Assembly (NCBI RefSeq): GCF_026262505.1 | Contig: NC_067207.1 | Coordinates: 6,332,252 to 6,396,251 of the forward strand | Direction: 5' to 3' | Length of the DNA stretch: 64,000 nt | Source: Trichomonas vaginalis G3 | Lineage: Eukaryota; Parabasalia; Trichomonadida; Trichomonadidae | Part shown: positions 19,745-29,185 of the stretch, piece after piece | Position numbering within the stretch: position 1 is the first letter of the stretch | How the letters are laid out: the number at the start of each line of letters is the position of its first letter | Program-made: the position numbers and the translations under genes | The notes under the pieces: generated by a model | Told to the model about the DNA's origin: nothing | Seen by the model: the letters and a program-made list of their open reading frames with translations, nothing else | Databases searched by the model: none

Positions 19745-21810
19745 ATGGAGCCCCAATATATATATGATGAGCTTATGACTTTATATAGAGATTATGTCAA
19801 TATAATGAATTCATTGTACAGACTTAAGACTTTCAATGACAATGAAATCGAAAAAATTTACAATGATATTAAATTTAAATTGATTGAAACAAACATAATA
19901 TCACCTTCTCAGATTTTACCAATTATTAAAACTGCTGCAAAATCCAACAACTACTATTTCAGGTCGTATTGGACATTATTTAAAAAGGTTATTGAAGAAT
20001 ATCAGCTTAAACAAGCCAAACATATTGGATATATTTTCGATTACTTTGTTTTTAAAGAGTATGGATTTTTGTTAGACGAAAAGCACAAAAAGTACAGATC
20101 TTCTTACAAAACAAACAATTACAGTTTGGATGTTCACAATGAATACACAATTTTCAGATCAATTATGGATGATGACATAAAGTCATTCATATCTCATATT
20201 AAACACAATGATGATAATGTAGTTATTTCATGTAGATCAAATTTCTATATATCCTATAAACATTTATCATTACTAGAATTATGCTGTTATTATGGCTCTG
20301 TTAATTGTTTCAAGTTTTTGAGGGAAGAGTTCAAATTTGAAATCAATCATATTTGTTGTCAATTTTCTTTTTTAGGTGGGAATCCAGATATCATCGCTGA
20401 GTGTGTAAAGAAATTGGGATGGGACTTCACATATAGGATAATGGAACATGCAATAATTTCACATAACGTTGATTTTTATACATTTTTGAAGAATGAGTAC
20501 AATATAAAAATTGTACTAGAATATTGCACTAAATATAATAATCTTCAAGCTTTCATAATTAATTTGGATCAAACTCGTGATTATAATCAATGCTTATTTT
20601 ATTCATACTGTTTTAATAATCTGAATCTGTATGAATATTTACTTAACCATGGAGCAAATATCAATGCAAAAAATCGATGTGATGAAACAGTCTTACATGT
20701 TGTAACAAAGGAGAATAATAAAAAAATGGTAAAATATCTCCTTTCTCATGGCGCAGACCCTGATATTCAAGATAAAACCCGTTCTACGCCTTTTCATTAT
20801 GCCGTAGAAAAAAATGATACAGAATTAGTAGAATTGTTTTTTTACATGGTGCACACGTTGGATTTTTCGACGATTTTGGAAATACACCAATTCATAAGTC
20901 AATAGAAAATAACAACACTAAAATTACAAAACTGTTTGTTTCACATGGTGTCAATTTGAGCACAAAAAACTATAGAGAAGAAACAGTTCTTCATATTTCA
21001 ACGAGGTGCCAAAATAAAGAACTAGTAGAACTCTTCATTTCAAAAGGATTTAAAGTTAATGATCAAAATACTTCAGGAGAAACACCTCTTATGATTGCAG
21101 CACAGGTCAATAATAAAGATATTTTAGAATATTTGATTTCATGTGGTTCATCAATCAACATTAAAGATTCTCAAGGATCAACAGCCTTACATATGGCGGC
21201 GAAATGGAATAACAAAGAAATTTTAGAACTTTTATTATCTCATGGTGCAAAAGTCAACATTGCAAATAGATATGGAGAAACACCTCTTCATATTGCAGCA
21301 AAATGGTCTGCCAAAGAAAGTTTGAAACTTTTACTTACCAATGGTGCAAAAATCACCTTAAAAAATAAACAGAATGAAACGGGTTTTACAATTTTAGCAA
21401 AATCCAAAAATATCGAATTAATGGAAATATTTATTACGCATAGTAAGGCCCTCAAGAAGCTTCGTGAGGAAGTAAAAGCTGCTTATTTTGCTGCTGTCAA
21501 TACAAATAATATTGAAATAGTAAATGGTTTCATTTCTGTTGGTTTTGATCTCAATTCAAAAGATTTAGATGGTAACACTGCCCTTCATATTGCAGCTAAA
21601 TCTAATTATATTGAATTAGTCAATTTGCTAATTTTGTATGGAATAAAAATCAATGCAAAGAACAATGACTCAGAAACTGCTCTTCATCTTGCCGCTAGGA
21701 GGAAGAATATGGAAATAGTAGAAATCCTTGTTTCGAACGGTGCAAAAGATAATATAAAAAACAAATACGGGAATACTCCTCAGAAATTAATGCTGCCAAA
21801 AATTGAATAA
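19745..21810 (+). pseudogene. DUF3447-ankyrin repeat protein, one frameshift
   Basis: The first frame (19745-20905) encodes the N-terminal domain typical of trichomonad ankyrin proteins (helical, DUF3447-like, about residues 20-280) and the first ankyrin repeats. The remaining repeats continue in another frame to 21810 with no ATG at their start (only a TTG at 20956). The switch falls at a run of seven Ts at 20837-20843: one more T would keep LVELFFLHGAH in register, so the lesion is a single missing base. Together there are roughly ten ankyrin repeats (TALHMAAKWNNKEILELLLSHGA type). It is either a young pseudogene or a homopolymer sequencing error in an intact gene. Such proteins act as protein-binding scaffolds and form a very large family in this lineage. 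Confidence 0.85.
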
Positions 21811-21971
21811 CTAAGAGTAATATGACCATTTCCTTTTTCTTTATTAATAATATTACACTTTCTTACAATTGATTTTGTTTAGAGAGTTGATTTTTTTCTC
21901 ATTGTTTGAACATTAGATTAGATAAATAAAAACAATAATAACAATTGTCATTCTCAAAAATATTTGAATTG

Positions 21972-21979
21972 TCACTTTT
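21972..21979 (+). promoter_or_regulatory. Inr-like TCACTTTT of Pmp-like copy 1
   Basis: TGTCACTTTT followed by ATAAAATATAAA is shared with the sequence upstream of Pmp-like copy 2 (26778), so the promoter region was duplicated with the gene. Confidence 0.55.
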
Positions 21980-22045
21980 ACGGATTCATATAAAATATAA
22001 AAAATAAAATTTGGATCACAACCAATAGGAAAATAATAATATTGG

Positions 22046-22908
22046 ATGAAAATTGCTAAGTAATATTGATGCAACCCACATCACTTGCAGTACATTCGCT
22101 TATCTTACATCAGCAAGTGATGGCGGAAGCATTTGTATTAAACAGTTTAACAAACCGATCGAAATCGATCGATGCCTCTTTTATAATAGCTCTGCTGCAT
22201 CGCAGGGCGGGGCTGTGTATTTATACCAAAGTTCAACCAATTTTTCATCTAATTGTTTTTTCGGGTGTTCATGCAATTCAAAAGCTAATGCGAAATTCGG
22301 AAATGCAATGTATATATATCAATCGCAATCAAATCTGAATGAGTCCTCTTTTATTTCATGCTCTCCGGATTTTACAAAATATTCCGATAGTTGTGTTTGT
22401 ATGAGTGGAGAGAAATCCATTTCAATTTCTTGTAATGGCACCCAAAACTATGGTAAAGAAGGCTCAGGCCTTGTATCCATTTATGATGGTAAGAATGGAA
22501 CTTTTGTAAAATTTAATATAGTTTACAAGTGCTTTGATTGGTTTTTCATCGAATTTATTCGAACAAATTATAGTGCATCATTTTGTGAGTTTGTTGATTC
22601 ATCTGGTCAAGATTATTCTTTCTGTGTAGATTCTGCAAAAGCATTTTTTCCAAAATTGTTTATTTATTGATGCATTAAAAAAACCACCTATGCTAATTAG
22701 ATGGCACGAATATCATTATGTGGATTGCATGTCAAATGAAGATAATCCAAGTTTTATTTATACAGAATGTAATATTTTGAGCTATCAAATAGCACTTTCA
22801 TATCATTATAATGAATGCAAAATTAATTGTTCAGTTATGCTTGATAACAATCCAATTAATTTTAAATTGCTTTTAGTATTATATTCTCTAACTAATACTT
22901 CATCATAA
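22046..22908 (+). pseudogene. Pmp-like beta-helix surface protein, copy 1, broken
   Basis: The frame 22053-22670 encodes a fragment resembling chlamydial polymorphic membrane proteins as found in trichomonads: GGSI and GGAVYL repeat motifs with regularly spaced CLFYNSS / CFFGCS strands of a right-handed beta helix. There is no in-frame ATG; the frame opens directly after a TGA at 22047, and the nearby ATG at 22046 reads into a stop after five codons. Coding resumes in a second frame from about 22,647 to 22,908 (KKPPMLIRWHEYHYVDC), one base out of register at a T run near 22,640-22,646, as comparison with copy 2 shows. It thus lacks a start and has a frameshift. The copy is short compared with full members and lacks a membrane anchor. 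Confidence 0.8.
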
Positions 22909-23470
22909 TGAACATTTGACAATCTATTATCTAAAGAAATTTATATAATTTGAGTCTGAATACGTGTAATTAAATTTTTGAATTTTCTTTAGGAAAAAAG
23001 AAATCAAAATAATTGAAGTTTTTATATACCTTTGGGTATTTCAAATATTATTGGAGTTTATTAAAAACAATCAAATAACAAAGTTTGCCTAATACTCAAG
23101 TATTTTGAATTCATTCTCAACAGCAAGTTATGATCATAGAATGTTAAAATTGGTCTTCATTTTATATACAATACAAACTTTTACAGATTTTTAATAAAAT
23201 TTTGGCTCAAACCGTCAGATCAAAGGATGATAATTCATATTTCTAGTGCAATGAAAGATGCTACTTGTAAAATACAATTATTTATCATTTATAATAATGT
23301 CATTCTATTAAGAAAACCGTCGGAACAAGAGTTTGAGAGCAACTAATTTGATAAATAACCGATACGATTTTACAACATCTTTTTAAGCTTAATTTTAATC
23401 AATCATTGTAAATACAAATTAAACATTCTTTGGGATTACATTTTTATTTATTCAATATTTTTCTATTAGT
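22909..23470. other. intergenic, no gene seen
   Basis: AT-rich spacer with no feature I can support. Confidence 0.6.
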
Positions 23471-23480
23471 TCATTATTTA
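23471..23480 (+). promoter_or_regulatory. Inr-like TCATTATTTA of the VIT/VWA gene
   Basis: TCATTATTTA ends three bases before the ATG at 23483, matching the trichomonad initiator. Confidence 0.55.
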
Positions 23481-23482
23481 GC

Positions 23483-25615
23483 ATGCTTGGTGATGCTGTT
23501 ATTGCTGATGAAACCAGAAAACTTACATATACTAGTTTGAGTATCAATGGTATCCAACAAGATACATTTCTCTCATTTACAATTAAGCAAGTGTTTACTA
23601 ACAATACAGGTCAAAAAGCAGATATTATATATTTCATTCCCAGTGAACAGCAATTCTGTACATATGATCCTATGTTCATAGTTAATGGGAATGTAATCAA
23701 ACCGAAACTACGACCTAAAGAGGAGGCCATGAAAGAGTTCAAAGAAGCAAAAGATTATGGATATATGGCAATGATTGGTGAATATGCCGGAAATGGTCTG
23801 GATTCATTCGGCTTGGGAAATATTGGCCCTAATTGTAAAGTTGAAATTAACCTGAAAATTACATTCTTGGCTGATATTAATGAAAATGGATACATTTACA
23901 AATTTCCTCTTACTCATAAATATCAAAAAGGTTCTGTAACAAATGATCTTCCAGAAAATTTCGAATTCACAATTAAAATCATGACAATGAAAGAGATAAA
24001 GAAACTAAATGTTACTGCAAAAGGTAATATGAAAATTATTGATAATCACAACGCAATATTTGAAACAAAAACAACCCCTCGTGATGATGCAATTATTATC
24101 GAAACTTCAATCAAAGATGAAGACAAGGGAATTGCTATTTCAAGTGATGGTTATATTGCCATTTCAACATATCCATATTTCGAAGGAAAAGTTGAAAATA
24201 ATTCGGAATTTTATTTCTTAATTGATTGTTCTGGTTCAATGTATGGCTCACGCATTGAAAATGCAAAGTTTTGTTTGAATCTTCTGATTCACTCTTTACC
24301 AATCGATTCCAGATTTTCAATTATTAAATTTGGTACTTCATATGAAGAAATTTTCCCAATATGTGATTATACAAATAAAAATGTTAAAATAGCAATGAGA
24401 CAGATAAAAGATTTAGACGCAGACATGGATGGTACTGATATTCTATCACCATTGGAGTATGTTTACACACAAACAACGAAAAATGGTTATCATAGAAAGA
24501 TATTTTTATTGACAGATGGCCAAGTTCATAATTCAGATGTAATTTGTTCATTAGCTCAAGAAAAAAGAGACAATAACAGGATTTACGCAATTGGACTAGG
24601 ATCTGGAGCTGATCCTGGCCTCATTAAGAATGTTTCCCTAAAAAGTTGGGGTAACTATGTTTTAATTGCTGATAAAGACAATATGAATGAAAAGGTCATT
24701 GAGTTGATGGAATCTTCCATTTCTCCATATTTGACTAATATTTCCATACAGAGTGAAAACACAGTGACAGAAATGTGGCCATCACCATGTCCACCTATAT
24801 ATTCAAGAAATCCTCAGAACTTTTTCATCAAATCTCCTTTCGTTGAGAACATTTTGATCAGTGGTTTTGTTGAAAAAGAAGAGATTTGTTTGACCATTCC
24901 AGTCTCCAAATGCAATGACAACTTAGGTTTGAAACAGTTGTTCAATCGATACATCCTCGATGATTATGAATCAAAAATATTAGATAGAGTTATTAACCGA
25001 ATACCATACTTTTATTTGAGAGATATTCGTTCATATATTTCAGAAAGAGTTGACAGTGTTCTCAAAAACGAATGCGTCAAGTTATCAATAGAATCAGGTG
25101 TTCTTTGCTATTTCACATCTTATATTGGAGTTGGTTACCAATCAGATATTGACATGAGAATTAATTATGATGCATATATAAGGACACATTGTTTGTGCTC
25201 CATTGCCCCTGAACCACCAAATCTTAATCGTGGCTGTGTTAAATCTGGATCTCGCAAGCAATTTGAATTCGATATCAAAAAAGATGATACAAAACAAGAT
25301 GAAAATAGTAAACACGGGATTATTTCTTACATTCTCTCATGGATAAGAAAAGCACCAAAAGAAATAAGTCCTGAAACTTTGATATCTAATCAAAATGTCG
25401 ATGGGTCATGGGATAATTTTGATGATATGGATCCTAAGATCAAATCCAAATATGGAAACAATGTTGCTGCAACAGTTGCAGCAGTTTCATATATCCAAAA
25501 AGCGTTCAAAGATAACTTGACTGAATATTCTCTTATGATCAGGAAAGCTATGGCATTCCTCAAGAATATTGATAGCGAAGTTGATTGGAATGAAGTTATT
25601 AAGAACGCAAATTAA
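23483..25615 (+). CDS. VIT and von Willebrand factor A domain protein
   Basis: The 710-residue product has an N-terminal VIT domain (about residues 5-130: SFTIKQVFTNNTGQKADIIY, then the FKEAKDYGYMA and NIGPNCKVEINLKI strands) followed by a VWA domain starting near residue 240. The MIDAS metal site is present: DCSGSMYGSR at about 247-256, a DGTDILSPL loop and LLTDGQVHNSD. This layout is that of inter-alpha-trypsin-inhibitor heavy chains and the VIT-VWA module of vault PARP. A C-terminal block (about 640-710, NVDGSWD, helical) also matches the tail seen in eukaryotic VIT-VWA proteins. No signal peptide or transmembrane helix is seen, so a cytoplasmic protein-interaction role is most likely. The frame is intact. 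Confidence 0.9.
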   Translation: MLGDAVIADETRKLTYTSLSINGIQQDTFLSFTIKQVFTNNTGQKADIIYFIPSEQQFCTYDPMFIVNGNVIKPKLRPKEEAMKEFKEAKDYGYMAMIGEYAGNGLDSFGLGNIGPNCKVEINLKITFLADINENGYIYKFPLTHKYQKGSVTNDLPENFEFTIKIMTMKEIKKLNVTAKGNMKIIDNHNAIFETKTTPRDDAIIIETSIKDEDKGIAISSDGYIAISTYPYFEGKVENNSEFYFLIDCSGSMYGSRIENAKFCLNLLIHSLPIDSRFSIIKFGTSYEEIFPICDYTNKNVKIAMRQIKDLDADMDGTDILSPLEYVYTQTTKNGYHRKIFLLTDGQVHNSDVICSLAQEKRDNNRIYAIGLGSGADPGLIKNVSLKSWGNYVLIADKDNMNEKVIELMESSISPYLTNISIQSENTVTEMWPSPCPPIYSRNPQNFFIKSPFVENILISGFVEKEEICLTIPVSKCNDNLGLKQLFNRYILDDYESKILDRVINRIPYFYLRDIRSYISERVDSVLKNECVKLSIESGVLCYFTSYIGVGYQSDIDMRINYDAYIRTHCLCSIAPEPPNLNRGCVKSGSRKQFEFDIKKDDTKQDENSKHGIISYILSWIRKAPKEISPETLISNQNVDGSWDNFDDMDPKIKSKYGNNVAATVAAVSYIQKAFKDNLTEYSLMIRKAMAFLKNIDSEVDWNEVIKNAN

Positions 25616-25889
25616 ATCATCTGATTTTTATCTTTAATAATCTAATTTGATATAAATTAATTACTATAATTCTTCTTTACAAATTATTTTTAAATTTTAT
25701 ATGGAATTGAATCTGAAGGATATGATTATGTTGTAAACAGAAATTCATCAAAAGTGACACCTCAGAAAAACTAAAATATTGAATTTTTGGAACTTTTGAT
25801 AGAGCACGTTTTTAAATATTAATTAAAGTAAATGTATATTTTGTAAAGATTCTTTTTAATAAAAAAATAAAATTTTGAAGAAGAACACA

Positions 25890-26211
25890 AAATCTTCTGA
25901 AAAATAATATCACATAAACTCATATTATTTTCTAATATATAACTATTTTATATAAAAATCAAATTCAATGATCTTAAAAGCGAAGGATAAACCTCAAAAT
26001 TTACGAATATAATGAGTGGGAATATAATGCTTATCTATCATAAAACCATATGAAATATTAATTTTTGCTTTACGCCTATTCCCACTCATTATATTCGTAA
26101 ATTTTGAGGTTTATCCTTCGCTTTTAAGATCATTGAATTTGATTTTTATATAAAATAGTTATATATTAGAAAATAATATGAGTTTATGTGATATTATTTT
26201 TCAGAAGATTT
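25890..26211. repeat. perfect 135-bp inverted repeat with 52-bp spacer
   Basis: The arms 25890-26024 and 26077-26211 are exact reverse complements with no mismatch or gap that I can find. The spacer (26025-26076) is AT-rich and non-coding. Neither arm carries a frame, and the outer ends do not resemble known transposon ends. Perfect identity means a very recent origin, active homogenization, or an assembly artefact. Confidence 0.93.
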
Positions 26212-26408
26212 CATTCTATATGCCTATGAAAAGTACTCTCAAAACTAACTTTTTCCTAATTATAATTAAATCTAGAATATTGTATTATGCTTAGTATTAT
26301 TTCATTTTTCTCATTCAATTTAGAATTTACAAATGTCAAAAAATTGAGAGCTGTCACTTTTGATGAATTTCTGTTTATTACAATTATTTATTTTAATTTA
26401 CATGAATG

Positions 26409-26674
26409 TTATAACGTTTCCAAATTGGGAGGGTTCAAATTATCTGACGGGTTCAAATTGGGTTTTGAAGGAATTTGTAAATTCTATCGTACTAATTTGT
26501 GAGAATTGGAGGTTTTTTACATTGAAATATTTTTGTCATTGTGTCAAAAATAAAGTAGCCGATTGTAAAAATGGCTCAAAGGGATTTTATTGTTTTCGTG
26601 TGCATTTGAAAATTTATCATTAGATCGGCATCTGAACCCGTCAGCAATTTTTGAAAAATTTGGAAACGTTATAA
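26409..26674. repeat. imperfect inverted repeat, ~45-bp arms
   Basis: TTATAACGTTTCCAAATT … CTGACGGGTTCAAAT at 26409-26457 is matched in reverse complement by 26632-26674 with a divergent middle. About 175 bp lie between. This could be the terminal repeats of a small foldback or MITE-like element. Confidence 0.75.
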
Positions 26675-26777
26675 AAAAAATTGTTTGTGTTAATACGTGT
26701 GCATTGGCTGTATTTTTGGCTTCCCAAATAATATATAATATTGTGTCTATTTTTTTGGATTTGTTGGTTTTTGATTG

Positions 26778-26786
26778 TCACTTTTT
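26778..26786 (+). promoter_or_regulatory. Inr-like TCACTTTTT of Pmp-like copy 2
   Basis: TTGTCACTTTTT then ATAAAATATAAA matches the region upstream of Pmp-like copy 1 at 21972. Confidence 0.55.
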
Positions 26787-26827
26787 GCTCATAAAATATA
26801 AAGCAAATAAAATTCCATAGGGAAATA

Positions 26828-27577
26828 ATGCTGGATAGAAATTGTTAAGTAATATTAAAATTACTCGTATTACTTGCAGTACCTTTGCTTTCCTTTCATC
26901 TGAAAGCAACGGCGGAAGCATTAATTATAAGCTTTCTCAAAAACCTATTGAAATTGAAAGATGTCTCTTTTATAATAGCTCCACTACGATGCAAGGTGGT
27001 GCTGTCTATTTAGAGCAGAGTTCGACTAGTTTTTCATCAAATTCATTTTTTGGTTGCTTGAGTAATACCAAAACTGATGGGCAATTTGGAAATGCGATGT
27101 TTATATACATGTCCCAGTCAAATCTGAACGAATCATCTTTCTTTTTTTGCGCTCCGGATTATTCTAAGTGTTCTGATAGCTGTGTTTGTATGAAAGAAGA
27201 GAAGAGTATATCAGTATCATGCAATGGAAGCAATAATTATGGATGTGGAGGCTCTGGACTTGTTTCTATTTATGATGCGGCTGATGGAACGTTCGTTAAA
27301 TTTAATAAAGTTTGTCAGTGCTTTGATTGGTTTTTTATCGAATTTGTACGTTCAAACTATATTGCTTCGCATTGTGAGTTTGTTGATGCTTCAGGTCAAG
27401 ATTATATCTTTTGCGTTGATTCTGCAATTGCAACATTCGAAAATTGTTCATTCTTAAACATTTATAATAAACCAATTTGGCAAATTGGAACAAACAAATA
27501 TCATTATGTAAATTGTATTACAAATGAAAATTATCCAGATATGACAAATACTGAATACAATCAACCATATATTGGTT
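26828..27577 (+). pseudogene. Pmp-like beta-helix surface protein, copy 2, truncated
   Basis: The frame 26842-27579 encodes a paralogue of copy 1 over its whole length (same GGSI, GGAVYL, SSFF(F)CAPD, FDWFFIEFVR blocks, roughly two thirds identical). Again there is no in-frame ATG: the frame opens just after a TAG at 26836, at the position where copy 1 has its TGA, and the ATG at 26828 reads into an early stop. The 3' end is cut at about 27,577, where the sequence runs into the 3' end of an inverted BspA-like gene. It thus lacks start and end, with the aligned region otherwise open. Confidence 0.8.
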
Positions 27578-28587
27578 AGAGTTGAAGGAAACACAATTTT
27601 AGTAAGAGAAATGCAATTATAAAATGCATTGCTGTAAATTGTTGTTGTCGAATTAGATAATGTAATACTTTGTAACTGTTGACAATCTTTAAATAAACTA
27701 TCTCTAACTATTACAACTTTTTCTGGAAGAACAACATCAACAAGTTTTGATTCTACGAAACAATATGATCCAATTGAAGAAACATTTTCATGAAAAGTAA
27801 TGTTGGATAATCTACAACCTGCAAAGCAAGAAACGTCAATTTTTTGAACAAAACTTGGGACTACATAATTTCCTGTATACTTAGAAGTAACATAAATTAA
27901 AGTATCATTATTTGTTCCACCAAAAATTGATAATTTGTCTGATTTAAAGTTGGAATTCTCAGAATCAATTAGTATTTCATCTAGAAAAACTTTGTAGAAG
28001 CATGTACCTGATAATGAATTAACGTTTTTTGGAATGAAAATGGATGTTATTTTTGAACCAGAGAAAGCATTAGATCCAATTATTTCTAATTGAGATTCAG
28101 GATTAATTGTAATAGAGGAAAGAGATCCAGAAAATGCACCTCCATCTTGTCCAGTCCATCCATTTATCTTCACTACAGAATTTGGCAAAGTAATTGATGT
28201 CAAACCACACCAATCAAAACATCCGCTCCCAATTTCTCTCAGGTTAGGAGGAAGAGTTATTGACTGCAGTTTTTGACATAATCTAAATACAGAATTATTA
28301 AGATATGTTAATAAGGTACAATATTGCATATCAACAGTTTCTAGAGCGGATCGATAGAAACAGAAACTGCAAATGTTTTGGACTTTAGCTGCAGGAAAAA
28401 ATGATAAAGATCTTATGTTGTCTCTGCATTTGGAGAATGGTCCACCAACATTGTCCGATGTAGTCCCAATTGTAATGACTTCTTTTGGAATAATGAGATC
28501 TCCTCTAAAATCATCAGGAGCACGGATGAGAACAGTTCCATCATCACTATATTCAATACCATTTTGAACACATAGTATAAAAAGTAT
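27578..28587 (-). pseudogene. BspA-like leucine-rich-repeat surface antigen, truncated
   Basis: The minus-strand frame begins with a hydrophobic LILFILCVQNGIEYSDDG segment, the usual end of the signal peptide and start of the mature part of trichomonad BspA-like proteins. It continues with TpLRR repeats of the form LQSITLPPNLREIGSGCFDWCGLTSI (about ten, residues 50-335). No in-frame ATG exists; a TAA directly precedes the frame, and the nearby ATG lies out of register, so the start is damaged. The 3' end breaks inside a repeat (KIVFPSTLTN) and runs into antisense Pmp-like sequence, so the transmembrane segment and cytoplasmic tail are missing. Intact members are thought to be surface adhesins. 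Confidence 0.85.
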
Positions 28588-29185
28588 CAATTAATCAATA
28601 AAAATTCATTTAAAAAAAAGTTAGAATTTTCAAATTAAACTGTGTAAACCTTTGAATTTATTTCAATTTTTGATAAAAAACGGGTAAGATAAGTAGAAAT
28701 TGTAAAAGAATTGTGTGCAAGAACCTACTTTCGGTTGAATAAAGATTTATAGATAACAAAGCAATTTATTTTTCAGATTTGGGAAAGAGTTTATGTTTCT
28801 TATATGAATATTAACATATATGAATAACATGCAAATTCGTGTTTAAATGGAAGTAACACCTTGTTATGCTAGATGATATAAATAAAAACAATTAAATGAT
28901 TACAATAAGGTGTAATCAAAGCATTATTAAGGTCTCAATTCGAAAATGATAAGATTAAATGGAATTGAAGAAAAATTATTCAGCATTTTCACATACTCAA
29001 GTCTTAAGACTTAAAACAACCTTTGTATTCAATTTTTCTTGAAATATATTCTTGAAATCTATTGATTTCATCTAATTACTCAGAAATTGATAATGAAAAC
29101 ATCAATGAATTTCCATAAAAACAAATAAAAATACGTTTTATTTCACAATTAAAAAAAATATAATCAAATAAAAAAATATAATATA
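28588..29185. other. intergenic, no gene seen
   Basis: AT-rich spacer between the BspA-like fragment and the 3' end of the giant gene. It includes the palindrome AGTCTTAAGACTT near 29,000. No other feature. Confidence 0.55.

Larger units (their letters stand above)
25616..26777. other. intergenic rich in inverted repeats
   Basis: This 1.2-kb stretch contains a perfect 135-bp inverted repeat (25890-26211) and an imperfect one (26409-26674). A further inverted match of about 24 bases (ACAGAAATTCATCAAAAGTG) lies at about 25,738-25,762 and, on the other strand, 26,352-26,376. Small frames here (for example the ATG at 26363 just after TCACTTTTG) give cysteine/phenylalanine-rich peptides without known motifs and are not called as genes. 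Confidence 0.6.

Noticed and set aside
26420-26465. GGGTTCAAATTG as a tRNA T-arm
   Set aside because: No cloverleaf can be formed around it and no A-box is at the right distance.
26287-26820. Three overlapping small frames, one just after TCACTTTTG
   Set aside because: They overlap one another and an inverted repeat, and encode no recognisable domain; the initiator-like match alone is too weak.
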